From the NCBI GenBank assembly GCA_009869945.1, contig WIXG01000274.1, positions 44,793 through 108,792 of the forward strand: a stretch of 64,000 bases of DNA, written 5' to 3'. Shown one piece after another: positions 49,101 through 62,719 of this stretch. Made by a program: the position numbers and the translations under genes. The notes under the pieces are model-generated. The model did not search any database. It had not been told where the DNA came from and saw only the letters and a list, made by a program, of their open reading frames with translations. Numbering within the stretch: the first letter of the stretch is position 1; every line of letters begins with the position of its first letter. Source of the DNA: Mesaphorura yosii (lineage: Eukaryota; Arthropoda; Collembola; Poduromorpha; Tullbergiidae).

Positions 49101-52100
49101 AAAACACGGGTTGGCTGTGAGGTTTCCAAAATGGTTACATGATAAACTACGACACTTTGGCACTTTGGGAGAATACATCACACAGCACGGCAGCTGTACA
49201 TCATTATTTTCAACAAACTCTTTAAGTAGAAGTGTGCCTAGATTGCAGAAGCCACTTTCATGCTCCTATTTGCTACATTTCCAAAATCACAATTAGCACG
49301 AGGCGTTAATTAGCTGATTTAAGCACGTCTCATGGTAATGTGATTGGCTAACTTGACGATGACGAGGAATATTTCTTGGCGCCAGATGAAGTCAGCATAT
49401 TGCACGTGTATTACTACGTAAATGCAATTTGTTCACAAATTAAACACTCATCCTGCTTGTCAGCAGACATTAAAATTTTGAATAAGTTGTCGTCACCTCG
49501 AATTTCTTCGCCTTGTGATCTAGAAACACAAATTAAGCACGAGCAACCATTGACAGCGAGTGAGGTCAGTGACGAAGAATGCAACATAGCAAAACGGTTT
49601 CTCAGCATATTTCGCATTGTAATATGAAGTGACGCGCTTTGGTTCTCAACTTGCCCTCAACAGCCTCGACTCAACTGCACATTCTCGATGAATGATGGTA
49701 CTCGCTTTCAAACTAAAGCCAGACCAAGTCGACTCACAATTCGCTATTTCCAAACTGGCTGGCTCCCTTCGCGACGCATTCTACTCAGCTTGTTCAGTTT
49801 CAGTTCACTTGGTTGCTGGATTTCCTTCCCGTAGTTACCCACACTTTCGTGGCGGTTTTGTTTTCTTGTGCCTGTACGTGTCTAGTCTATACGTGCAGCA
49901 GCAGCAGCGACCAACTCAACTCCCTGTCTACGAGTATTTAAGTCTTGCTCCTCCAGCGTCTGTAAACGAGACGTCTTTCACTAAAGCAGGCACCAACAGA
50001 CAACTGCACCTCTCAACTTGTGCACCGTGTCGTAGCATCGTCGACTAGATCATTAACGGTGAAACTTCAGACTTCCCGTCAAGTCGCTTGACTCCATCAA
50101 ACTTTTCGGTACATCAAGAAGCACATAACAATAAAAGTTGGCAAACTAAGAATTACTGTTATTGATGATGTTGGGGCCCTCTCTTTGATTGAGGATTTTT
50201 ATTGTGAGTGCAGTGCGAGCTTAACTTTTTATTTGCAAAAAGACAAATAAAAAACCGTGGTCACCGTCCAAGGCCTGTGCCGAAGTTGCCCTGTGTCGTA
50301 TCTCAAGAATTAACTTTTACTACAAGACCACTGAGAGGCAAAGAAAGTCGGACTCTGAATTAACACAGGAAGCAGACTCGTGGATTCGGCGTTGGCGTGT
50401 TTATATTTCTTCTTTTTGAAACGAGAGCAAGGCGAAGAGAAAGCAACGGATTTCTGCAAAGTTTCAAGTGTCATGTTCCGAAATTTTCTCTCGCCTCGCC
50501 ACAATACTGCAACTATCTCATTGTGCAGTGTAGGAACCTGATTCAAGCACCGCTACATTATTAATTGGACGAGTGAAAGCAACTAAATAACTGCGCTTGA
50601 CTCATTTAATTTGTCCGAATTCATTTCACTAATTTACGGACACGGTGTTTGGCGTGACGAGAACAATAGTAGTTATCAAGCGCACATTGACTGACTACTA
50701 CTACTATCGAGCTACTGCGAAAGAAAAAAGGAAGACAGAAATAACTTCATCTTGTTAAACAAAGGAAAATCATAAATCATCCGTCATACTCGCGCCCGCA
50801 CGTGGCCACTCTTCTGCTGGACAAGTTACAGTTACAACATACAACAGCAGCACAGGCACCAGGACGACACAGCCCTCGTTTCGTTCCACCACCCGTTGGA
50901 AAAGGAGTAAGCATCATTTATTTTGCTTTCGACATACATACACAACGTCTGTCATCACAAATCACGATTTCATGTTACTGGCTTATTATTCATTGCAAAA
51001 GAAGCAGAAAGGCCAAAACCCGGCTTTCAGTCAGTCCAGTCAGTTAGTCGAGTCGAGGCTCATAAATTCTGACACATTGTACACGGCTGATGTTGATGCA
51101 ATTGGCTAGATAGGGAGGGAAGTGGGTCTGAGGTATCAATCAAGCTGTCAGTAGAAAGCTTGAAGTGTCACGTCAGCTTGCCTGCAAACTTGGAATCGGA
51201 ATTCGTCTAACAGTAAATTGCCCGGCTGTCTTGTCTCGTCCTGGTTTGTCTTTGTCCGCTCGCTTCTGAATAAATAAAGGGGGCGGGTCACGCAAATTAT
51301 TAACTGGGTAAAGATTAAGTAAATTATTACAAGTTAACAACAAACGTTTTAAGCAAAGAACCGTGTTGCCTTTGTCCGTGTCTGCCTTCTCGAATCAGAC
51401 AAGAATTGACACGGGAAGAAATTCCTTTCACAAGGCAGACAGGCAGGAATTTCAAAGTGGCATTTATTGGATTTATTGCAAGTTCCAAGGCAAACGTTTT
51501 TGATCAACTGTTCGCACGGAAACAAAGGAGGCCTTCATTGTTGCGGACGAGGATAACAAAGTCGACAAGGAGAAAGCATATCAGGTGCCTGCCTATACTT
51601 TTCTTCTTTTCTAATTCCTAAAGAAAGGAAGGGAAGGTTCTCTGTCTCTCACCGAGTAATTAAAATTTGAGTTTGAATTCCCTAAAGTGTGTCAGGGCGC
51701 CCCGTGGAGCGACGTCTGCCTGCCTATTTTGTGCTTGCACGTGCTCATGCTCACAAAAGAACTCTTGCAAACATGAATGCGTGCTTTATTCTCATGAAAT
51801 TGAGCTATGATTAATTAAGGCCAATCTTCCATCCACGTCGTCGAGGCGCACCTGCATTTTGCGTTTATTGACATTGACATGGTGAGGCGAGAGGCAGAGC
51901 GAGAGAATAAAGAATATGTCAGCTGGCTATCAAGTTCCAGCTGAGAAAGCCGAGTTTCTGACTTATTCGAGATGTTGATGTGCTTTCAAGTGTCTGGCTG
52001 GCTTTCGAAATTTTTTATTGTCGTAAACAGACCACCAAGCAACGAATTCCGGTAAAAGCAGATTCCAATTTCATTTCAACTTTATCACATTTTAGTTGAG

Positions 52101-52832
52101 AAAGTTTCCAAGCCAAAAAAGCCAAAATGAAAATATGAAGGAAAGTTGTGAGTTGGCCAGCAGCAAAGCACTCGGCTCGCTCACGGGAACCAGAATCAAA
52201 TTATGTCCTTACCAGCACTGTCTCTGTCTCCCACTTTATGTCCGTTATTAGCTGTCAAATGAAAGAACTCTCATTCTCATAAGTGCGGTGCAGCATCAAC
52301 GGCTTACATTTCGGGGTTCGTGTTTAAGTTTATTACCTTACGCTTATGGACTGAAAGAAGTCCAATTCCTGGAAAGAAGTCAATTACAAAAGTTTACAGC
52401 AAACACAGCAGAGCACGAAATGACGACAGTTTATGAGTGGGTCCATTTTCTGGAGCGAAGCGAGTTGTTTATAATCGAGCACCTGCATGCTGTACTCTCG
52501 TCTGCTCGTCGGGCATTTGCTTGCAGTTTTCTGTAAACATCATTTTCTATTCAAATGAGAGAAACAAATTTGAGATAAGGATCTGAATGCAAATTGGGAG
52601 GCCAAGGTGACAAAGCATCTTAGACCTGAATTCGAATGAGTTCAGAGTCAGAAGTAAAAAAATGGAAAGCTGTGGTACGAATTTGGCTTTGGCATGATGC
52701 GAGTGTGACGGGCTGGAAAAGTAAAATAAAACAACATTGCAATAAATTATTTGAATGGACATGTGTTATTAAATAATTCAATCCAATACGTGATGCGAAT
52801 GCAAATGCAAAAATTGCCCTTTCTCCAAAAAT

Positions 52833-52856
52833 TGGCGTTGGTGTTGGTGTTGGTGC
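52833..52856. repeat. (GGTGTT)n hexanucleotide tract
   Basis: About three to four GTTGGT/GTTGGC units in tandem in the gene-poor region. Confidence 0.6.
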
Positions 52857-55800
52857 GATGCAGCACGATCAGGTCAAAGTAAGAAAAAAGCGTAGGCACA
52901 GAACAGCTGACTATCATTCGTATTAAATTAAAACACTTTTTTTATGACAGTTCTTGCTAGACGCTTCCCGCCCTGTCTGTGTCCAATCCAGTAGCATATT
53001 AAAAGTTCCAACTGATAATACCTCGAGGCTATCACACGCGCACCTGTTTTAGAATCAAGGCTAAGGCCTCGAAGAGAATATTTACATTCTTTTTTCCTTT
53101 TCCATTGTTTAGACGGGGACATGGACTATCATATAAAACCACTGTTTTATTTAACACAAGCTTCAGAGTGACCATTTCACCCTCCTTCAAGTTATTCTTT
53201 TCTAATTCAACGGTGAATTTAATGTTATTGAATGATCCCTTGCTCACTTTAAATGCATTTTAGAAGCTTTCTTCCACGTGCATGAAAATGGCAAGCTTTG
53301 AGTACGTAAAAGTGCGACTGAGGCGTCCAGTTACTTTTACCGTTTCTCGTACCATCAACATTCCATTATTGATGGTGGAGCACGATAATGACTTCTGTTC
53401 CTTGTTACCAGAAACGGCGGAAACTTTTATGAAGTTCCTACTCACTTTCACTGATTTCAGCGTTCAAACCAACATGGGTCATGGGAATTGACTAATTCAC
53501 TGTTCGCTCGAAACCATTATTACGCAGGATAAAGCAGCGGGCTCAATGGAACATGATTAGTATTACTACAGCCTATCGATCTTAATGCTACACTCCATTT
53601 TACTTTTTACACTGGAATGGAGCTCATTTTTCATTATTGAAGACCGGTCCAATAAAGTAATAAAACATTCCTCAGCCACCGCTGTCTAAGACGAGATTTG
53701 GGGAATGTTATAATATCTCAACCCAAGTCGAGGCAAGTCATACAAGCCGCCAAATATGGTTGCATTCCGAATTTTTGGTATAAAAGTCTTGTCAGGCCTC
53801 AAGGCTACATGGACATTTGGACATTTGCATCTCGAAACCCAAAATAGCTGAAGGCTGATGTGGTTTGTTGCTGCTTCTTGTTAATTCAATTATTGCTGCT
53901 TGATGGAACCGCGAGTGAGCTGGATTCATTGAGAATCTTTCACCGAAATTGATTTCATGAGATAGTATTTATGTTGAAGAAATATACTCGAAATTCTGTC
54001 GAAAAGTTTTGATTTCCGAGTTCTTACGTTGATGTTGCAACTTTGAAGTAGCGCATCGTCTGGAAAGGCGCGAACCGCATGGTTTTTCGTCTGAGCTATT
54101 TTGGTGCTCTTTCGTGGAATTTAAACAAACGTCAATAAGTGACAGAAGAAAGACAAGGCCAGGCCAAAAGCTAACTGGAATTGTACAAACCCACAAAGGA
54201 TCTGATAGAAGAACAAAGCCCGTTTGACAGATTCTTTGCTCTCTTCGTTACCTTTTTGTTCTTGCGGGTTGACACCTGAATAAATTCCAGAAATCCCATT
54301 GTCTCTTCGTGTAATTCATATTCAATGCTAGTTGAAGGCGCCGCGGTCCCCATTGAATAGTCTTTGTGCAATTTGCAGCTGTAAATTGTGATCATAAGAC
54401 TCGTTCCGTTCTGGCGAAAATTTGCAAGATCAGACGGCTCCACAAATAAGAAGTAGCACAATAGCTTCGCCTTGCCTTGGCAGCGAGCAGCTGAATGATG
54501 AATTTATCGTAGACCGTAATGACTTTTGTGTACGTCCCCTGTGCCTTCCGAATATCAGCTGCAAACTGAAGATTTTGACTTTGGACTTAAGTTTTGCAAG
54601 TATGGCAAATTCTCTTTTATTATTCCGACAAGCCCATAAGCCCGAAGCTTCTGCTCAGAAGGATTACGGCTGATTTGGTCAATGTGATTATCTGTATTTG
54701 CCCATCTGCGTGCTGAATCGTAACCTACAGTTTAGAAGCGCATCCGTTTCTACTTTCTACCAGTGAATTTGGTGCGAGATGGATGAATTGACTGCGGAAG
54801 ATGAAAATATACTTCCTTTCCACCATCCACCAGCTTTAAGTCAGGATGGGAATCTCTCGAAGGGATATTATCATATTCAACGGTTCAATTTACACAATTT
54901 GCCACTAGCCACCGTGCTCTTCCTCACGCCTCTCTGATATTGTCGCTTAATATTCAAATCTATTCGTGATTCGTGGAGCCAGGTGAGGCGAGCAACTTTT
55001 GATTCACATTCACATTTCTCTCCAGCTTCTGTAAGTTCACGCTTCCTTTCATTTCGCCTTTCGAGTCTGTGCCTGGAGGAGCTCTCCAGGCATAAAATCC
55101 AAAATCCACATGGCGTAATCATTTCAATCTAATGGGTACTAGTGTTAATACGAAACGATCCATCAAATTGGAAATTGGACTGGTCTCATCCGCGTGCTGC
55201 ACTCATTCGCTCTGCCATGCCAGACGCAATTCAATTTACTGAATTACAGTCTGGAATGAACTCAAGGTTAACTTAGAATGATTAAAGAGACAATTGTCAA
55301 TTTTAGATCTCTTGGGTGGAAGCAGACGATGCAACTTCTGGCGAATAATGCAATTACGAATTAAAGACTTGCTTCAGGACGAACGAAGAAGAATTGAATT
55401 TTATTATTGTCTGACATTCTTAATGAATACGCTCATTGCAGGTTGCATTGCATTGCGCGGCTACACGCCTACGCAAAGAGTAAATAGCACGATTTGGGTC
55501 TAATTATGGTGCAGATTTTCTTTAAAGTTCAATATAATTGATTTTTCATAACAATGAGGAGCGCTCGTAAACTTGTGCGGACGGGATACCCACGGAAATG
55601 AGAAAGCAGGCTTTCGCCTCCGCCTCGCTTTCCCCACGGGAAGAGGCCTTACTGTGGATACTGCCACTGCTTTGTTGTGAGGTCTGAGCCAGACCAGCTT
55701 CCAAGTTTGTGCCTGATTCATCTGTCGGCATGTCGTTCCTGGTGTGACTATTGCCAGTGTCTATTATCTACAAAGTTTTGACATCCTTTCCGATGCACTG

Positions 55801-58800
55801 TAAAAGCGATCCTATCAACCGAATTGCACGAGTGCAGTGCAGACTTCACTTTGTACAATCAAATCAAGTGTATGAGGCCCCGAGACTCACTCACTCGGAT
55901 ATTTGTCGTCATCTATTATCTGTACGTCAAAGTCACATTCAGCGATTCAGCATAATTTATGCTCCATTGTGGTCTGGAGAGATCATTAAGCCCGCATTAC
56001 TTCATGTTACCCTTGATAGCTGAAGTACCTGTACAGAAGTTGTCAAAGTTAATGCGTGGGGAATGCCTTAATGGAAGAGCAATGCTAGTCATCAGGCGAA
56101 CCGCTGTTCGCCATCTTCAACCTCCAACTTTAATTTGTTCAGCATTTGCAGTCAGGCGTGCATTATCAGCACCCAACTGGCTGCTGATTTAGAAACTGAT
56201 TACTTTCTCCTGCGTGGTCTGTTCTGAAAGCTTGGCTCATTGGTGACTAGCCATTCTGTTTTATTGCAGCTGTGACTTGTGGAAGTTACCAACGTGGAAT
56301 CTTTGACACGCTGAGTACCAATTACAAAGTATAAATATAACCTTGAGCCTTCTTGACATTATAATTTCATTCCCGGCTTCCCGACGCCCATCTTTATTTT
56401 TATGAAGACGCTGCCGCCGTCCCCGATGCGAAATGATTGGTGACACCATAATATTATAGCATTAGGGACCTCAGGAAGGCAAGACTCCTGACTTAATTGT
56501 ATACAAGAAAATAGTATTTTTATTACGCGACTAGTGAGGTTTAGACAGCGTAGACTCAGTGCAGAGAATGAAGACGGCTTGCAGACGAGGGCTTGGAAGA
56601 TGGTTTCACAATTTTTGGGTAAGACTTCCAAAACTACAAGTTTTTTTTTGTATTTTAATAACCTGATACCTATCAGAATTATCCAACTTACAAAATGCAT
56701 ACAAAAGCATGTTGTGAGGTGAAAGTCAAAATTACAACCTTGTAACATATAACATGATACAGCAGGGCTATTAATTGAAAGCAGAAATCAGAGAATGAAG
56801 TGAAGAATGAGATACTTCCGCCTCTTCTCTGCCTTCTTACACTCGCTACACTCTACGATTATGTTACGTTACATGCGCTGGCTGGCATGCTGTTAATAAT
56901 GGGCTTCCAGTGTATTTCTCAATAAATATTGCGAAACGAATTTTTCGACTTCCAAAATAAATAAAAACTTCGGTCCTGGGCCCATGTTCCGGCTCCCATT
57001 CCATGTAGGAAAATGTTTAAAGCAGAGGTCTCGACTTGACTCGCTGGTTCCTATTGAATTCTCCAGGGAATTGGTATAAAATTATGTAATATGAATGGAA
57101 TCTACCCAACGTACCTCCTACGATTTGAATTTTTCATTTGCTTACTCCCTGCTCTGTTGCATCTATGCAAAGGAAACGTGAAATTTAATGATACCTGTTC
57201 CGGTGGTCTGCCTTTGAATCTGCTGCATGGCCTATTATTAGCTGGCTCGACTTGAGAAAATACTAATTCTAATGTTCACATTTTCCTAATGCCGATGTTA
57301 GTGCCACAATTAGTGCAGAGGCGAAGGAAGAGACTGCAACTCGATTTTCACTATAATTTGTATGTACGAGATGAGGGGGCTTATTCTTGCACCGTACCAG
57401 CCTAAAACTCTAAGATTACGCATCATAAATATTCAACGGTATTTCAAATTTAATTAGATTTTGCAACAGACGCACAGCCGAGTCCGAATTCTTGGATGCA
57501 AATATTCAAAAATTGAATCCACCGACTTGTGAGCGGACAACGTATTTATCAAAGTCTGCCTTAAAATCTTGAAAAGCGAGCGAAAATAAAATATTAAGCC
57601 TCGCGATTCGAAAAGCACATTGAGGATTTGTAATTTATGCAATTCATTGCACAAAGGCACGAGCTGCAAACTCTTTGAAAAGTTAAAATGCGAGTTTCAC
57701 TCAAAGGCAAAACGCACATGAAAGTTGTTGACAAGTAGGTCCCGAAATATATGTGAATACGCTAAAGGTATGAAAATTGAAGTAAATAAGTTGATCGCAC
57801 ACGCTACACGAGTCTGATACTGATACATTCATTTCTCACGTCCTTGGTCTGTTCTGCATCGTGCCCTGTGTTGGCGAAATCAATAAAATATTGCGTCCTG
57901 TCTGACTCCTAATAAACTTGTCACAGAGTTCGATTTTCGTTCATGTGATGCACTTTATCAAACAGTTTATTAAAAATCTTATTTCCGCTCCACGAAACCC
58001 GAGCGGTGCAGAGGCGCAGAATGACAGGATGCATTAAGGCGAATGAGGCTGAGAAAGATTTTGGATGTGGTGCACTGCAAGGCTGAACATTCTCACAGCC
58101 GAGTGCCTGAGCTTGCAGGAATAAATCGGTGCAATTTCTTCATGATGATTCAAGGAGATTGCAAATCTCTTGGAGGAGAGGAGAGCAAATGAGAGCTGAA
58201 TCTGTCGCATGACGAGACGAAGACGCACTATAAATAACAGCAGCCATCTGCCTTCCCTTCAACTTTGCAGCTGGCTATGATCCGTCCGTGTTGTTTTATT
58301 AGGACAAGTCAGTGTCTGATTTATGATTCCTTAAGCAATGTCAAAGTGTACACTTGACAGCATTTTGCATTTCATTGCCTACGCTTGGAAATCTCATCTC
58401 ATTCACGAATGAAAAGCGTTCTCAGATGCCAGCTCCCAGGTGGTGACAATAATGTATTCAGATTTCCGCTGCCTTTGCCTAATTTTCTATTGCGCTCCTG
58501 AGAATTACTTTATTGAGTCGCTTCCTTTGCTCAAGCATGCATTATAATCGCACTGAGACCTGCGAGACAAAGTATGCCAAATTCTCATGAAATTCGATTA
58601 CTTTCTCAATGTAAAAAATTTAATTTCTCCAAAAGCTTTCTTGGATTGTTGAGACGTTAGAAGCTTCCTCTCTAAATTCCTGAGTGATGTCGGTCGAATT
58701 CGGGAAGTACGACGCAGACGGGACTTTCTTCCTCTGACAGCTTGAGTACAGTGTGCGTCTGGTCTGCATTGTCCATTTCCACGTAGTCGCACATCATTAT

Positions 58801-61070
58801 AGAAAATCTAAAAAACCGTTTTCTTAATTAATTTCAATTTCACCAGACCAGACCAAAACCATTACAAGAGGCACTTACCACAATAGTAGAACATTTATTC
58901 AAACAACTACGCCAGAAATAGAAAGGCAAGCAGATCAAGATGTATTTACTTCATTGTACGAGCGTCCACATTAGAATTGTAAAAATCTTGCGAGCGCGGC
59001 GAGCAGCTCAACAATTCACAATTCAGTTCTCAACTCGATCTCAACTGCTTTTACTTCACACCGCCATTTAATGATTACGATGTGTTTTTGATTAAACAGT
59101 CCTTCAGTCAGCGTCCAGGCCCTCGGCACCAAACACTGTTTTGACACCAGAGTACAGCAAAGCTTGCCTGTGTGACGGGGCCTGATGCGTATAAATCTAC
59201 CACCAGACAGCAGCCAGGCCCGACTTTTATCGCCCAGTTCGTACACAGTTAACAAAATTGCTTTTGTAATTCCGGGAAAAAGAATAATAAAAGTGTGATC
59301 GTATTCTGCTCGAGTGTGAGTGTCATGCCTGCTCTTCATTTTACAACCGATGGAATCCATTATTATTTGCAGCGCCCGTCCACCTCCGCTTTCGCTTCTG
59401 CTGTGTTTGGGATTTTCAGCGTTTACGCGTTTATGGAATTGTTTTCCATAACTTTTCTCATTCCCCCGCCAGGAGAGCTAGCAAATTGCGTATTGCAAAT
59501 GGCGAATTGCGTTTGAGTGAGCATTTAGTTTCGCACAGGCAAGACTCGCAAACTCTCGTCAAATATCACCATGTGCTTGCTGCTGCTTGCTACTCATCTC
59601 CGGCTCATTTCATTCAATCCTTTGCTCTGTCCTGCAGAAGCACTACTCAGCCCTCGTAAATGTCCCGTCTCGTCGCTCCTGTTTTGTCTACCTTTTACTA
59701 CTTTCGTTTTATTGGGAAAGGAAAATAGTCCCGAGGTGTCCGCGTGCTTTAGTGCGAGTCTCGAATCTACTTTTACTTTTAACTACTTCCCTTCTCCGAA
59801 CTCATTTCATCGTTTGCCTGCTTTCAAAGCGTTCGAGTTCGTTCGAGCACATGCGAGCAGGTCATGACCATGACCGAAGATGGATGGAACGAAACAGAAA
59901 CAGAGTGCCCGAAACCCGCGCTTTCCTGAAGTGGAAGTGGAATTGGAGATTTATTTTCCTTTCAAGTCCCTCATTGCCTGCGAAGCTTTACTTTTACACG
60001 ACGCGCGGTATGCTAACGCGCTGGTAACAGATATAAATGATGAAACCACATGCAAGACATGTGGGCGGTGTCTGCTTGAGCCTCGAGTTGAGCTAAATGA
60101 TTTGTCTACAAGAGAGTAAGTGAAATTGTGAAATTGCATTTCCACTTCGAGATGTGATAATGGCAGGGATGCGGCAGTAAGTGAGGCTGGCTGGTCCTCG
60201 TCGTTTTCGTACACTCGAATTGAATCATAATGCAGTAGAAATATTAAAGACGACACGCAATTCGGGCATTATTTTACCACCCTCGTGTGTGTAACTTGAC
60301 ACTCATCTTGGTCTGCGGAGAAAGTGATTCTTCCGACTAAAGCAGTCAATGTAAAAATGTAGGACACACAAAGACGGTGTTTTGAGAGAAAGAGGATCCA
60401 TTAAAGATGAACATAAGAATAAGAATATCCCGAAATAGAAAACACGCGGCCACGTCTTGTCAACTGCCAATGATAATATGCTTCCCGACTTAATTACGAC
60501 GTGACCTGCTTTTCTGCTGGCGCTGGTTGCTAGTTTTCTTTCTCCAATGGCAAAATCATGGTGCTCATCAAAATCTCGACCGCTCAGGGAAGGAAATTTT
60601 ACGTAACATTTTCTTAACATTCGTTGCCATGATCGAATTACCTCCAAATAGATCCGGCTCTCCTCTTCAGGATATTCGCAATCAATCTCTGTCACGCGTC
60701 ACACGCTTGACTGAGGACTGAACCTTCGAGTTGTGGTCTGGAGACTGTCGTTGTCCATTGATGGATGCTGATCTGAACATATTGATAACTTCTTCCGATC
60801 CACAGCTCGCAGCAGATCCGGAGGGATCATGCCTTGCCTTGCTTTACTCCAAAACAATGACAATACATACTGATAGGCTCAACCACGATCTGCGTCTGTA
60901 AATTGTTAGAGGTACCAGATCGAACGGAGAGTGTATAGAATCCAAGTGTCTAGCAGTCTAGTGTTTGTCTTTTCGTTTCAACTTGGCAGCCTTGTAAACT
61001 ATGTACATCATCTGGGCGGAGAAAGTGAGACGATTTTACTCCTGTGTCAAAAACCGAAAATCATAGACTA

Positions 61071-61772
61071 ATGAAGGCTGGAATACTTCTTTTGTGCCAT
61101 TGCCAATGTCATGGAATGTTGCAGCTTCCAAAATTCGTAGCTGTAAGGAGCGCTGGTGCTGAACACAAAGAAGAGGCTTTAGCAAGTGAGTAACTCGTGA
61201 TCATTAAGCCCTGTGGGCATCATCATGCCGATTCGGCAGAGAATCCAGATATAGTAATATAGAAAAGTTTTCAGGGTATTATTACACTTCCGACTTTGCA
61301 AACGGAGTGCATCTGGAATCCCATTGCAGGCGCATTCAGCATTCACAGTAGGACAAGCATTTACTTTTGTCTAAATTCAACATCACAGCCAGCAAAAATA
61401 GCCGAACGAGCAGTGGCTATCCTTCTGATGAAGAAGATGGTATGAATTTGCAATTCAATCAAGAGCAGAATGAAAAACCGTGTGTCAATTCGGGCGTCCA
61501 TCAGCGTCAAGCTGTTTCTAGTTATCCCGGTACGCTAAAAGCTTCATTTCTTATTTGTGTGATTCCACTCTCCACAAGTTAATGTTTATTTTATCACCGA
61601 CACTTCGAAGTGTTCTGAGGTATGCAATATTTATGGTTCAGTTACTCAGCTTCCAGCTTATAAATGTGAGGTTCGTGTCAATATTTTCAATACCATTAAC
61701 AAGAAGGAATCAAGTGAAGAAAAGTTTCGGTGGAAAAGTTTATTGTTTTGTTTCAAGCGCATAAGCGAATAA
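61071..61772 (+). CDS. Candidate three-exon gene, 128 residues, unknown
   Basis: Exons 61071-61185 (ATG; donor GTGAGT), 61389-61529 (acceptor ATCACAG, donor GTACGC) and 61642-61772 (acceptor GGTTCAG, TAA) join in consistent phase 1. The predicted product starts MKAGILLLCHCQCHG, continues through a Ser-rich acidic piece (SKNSRTSSGYPSDEEDG), and ends with a basic segment (ESSEEKFRWKSLLFCFKR). That last piece faintly resembles the cysteine-containing basic N-terminal region of small CTD phosphatases, but no phosphatase domain (DLDETLVHS) is visible in the remaining 2.2 kb. A second possible donor, GTATGA, follows the GYPSDEED codons. I cannot name it. The phase agreement and excellent first donor are the main support. 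Confidence 0.33.
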
Positions 61773-62283
61773 GCGTGTTTTCATTGCCAGCGTTCAGAGA
61801 GAGAGAAGCGAAGAGAAGTTCGCCAGTTTCTGGGTACATTGTTCCGAACTCTGTGCCAGCTTGTTACTGCGGTCTGACTGACTTTGACGAAACCAAGCAT
61901 TCAACTTACCGCCTACTGGCTTGAAATAATAGTTGACGAGTTTGTCGCCTGTGCATCATTATTTCCTGAACATATTGCGCTTGTGGCTTGGCGAGTGGCG
62001 ACAGCCGCACTTATTTCCTATATCATCACTTGACACTAGTCGAAATTAATTTCAACAAAGGATTTCCAGTCATTCAAACACTTGACTGCACCGAAAACTT
62101 CTTAATTATGCTTAAGAAGTCCCCGGCATGAGCCGTGCTTGCAAATGTTCGCTTTATGTAAAACCTTTTAACAAGATGCGACCAGAAGAAGAATTGCAGG
62201 CAGTCAGCCGCGATGACACATCTTGACACACAAAAAAAACTTGCTTTAGTTTCATCTTGAAACTATTAACTAAATTTTTACGC
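61773..62283 (+). other. Spacer, no gene recognised
   Basis: A frame open at about 61787-61924 shows no recognised motif. Nothing else is seen. Confidence 0.4.
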
Positions 62284-62685
62284 AAAGGATCACGAAGTGC
62301 GTTTCTTCAGATTGATCAAAGGAATGACTGACAAATTAATGAAATTCGTCAATATTTTCAAAGTCTTCGATCCAACTAACCACTTAACAGACTCGAAGGT
62401 CTTTAATCATTGTGCTTGGGAGTTCATCGCCTTCAAGGTCAAACCACTTTGTACCACGCGACAGCAACCATCCCAAAAGAGACGGGTGATTATATTAATG
62501 AGTTCTGCCTTAGTCTTTTGTGGAAATTTGTTTCCGCCATGTTCATCGGAAGTGCAAGGAATTTCCACTCGCCGTGTTCTAAGCCTCCAATAACAATTTT
62601 ATCACAGAAGAACAAAAGACAAACGAGCCTGAACTCTGAGCCCAGACCGAGTCGTAAAGTGCTGACAACATTATTTGACTTTTGA
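62284..62685 (+). other. Two overlapping coding-like frames before a poly(A) signal
   Basis: One frame runs to TAA at about 62591-62593 (contains MTDKLMKFVNIFKVFDP and NHCAWEFIAFK). A second starts near 62410 and ends TGA at 62683-62685 (contains TIPKETGDYINEFCLSLLWK). A perfect AATAAA follows 29 nt after the second stop, so this may be the 3' end of a plus-strand gene, perhaps with an intron or frameshift between the two frames. The product is not recognised. Confidence 0.25.
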
Positions 62686-62713
62686 AATTAGAGAAGTAAA
62701 ATTATTTATTCAT

Positions 62714-62719
62714 AATAAA
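62714..62719 (+). terminator. Candidate poly(A) signal, with a minus-strand one beside it
   Basis: AATAAA on plus at 62714-62719, with a minus-strand AATAAA at 62721-62726. This back-to-back layout is expected where two genes converge. Confidence 0.35.

Larger units (their letters stand above)
42927..61070. other. Gene-poor 18 kb stretch
   Basis: No gene could be supported. The stretch is AT-rich, with stops in all frames every 50-150 codons, simple repeats (46090-46103, 52833-52856) and a few isolated coding-like pieces reported separately (44957, 47.7-48.2 kb, 53.0-54.5 kb). It may be intergenic DNA or the large introns of a gene extending beyond the window. No transposon ends or long inverted repeats were recognised by eye. 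Confidence 0.55.

Noticed and set aside
59016-59360. 114-codon minus-strand frame
   Set aside because: Has an ATG but no recognised motif, and the plus strand is also open; insufficient support.
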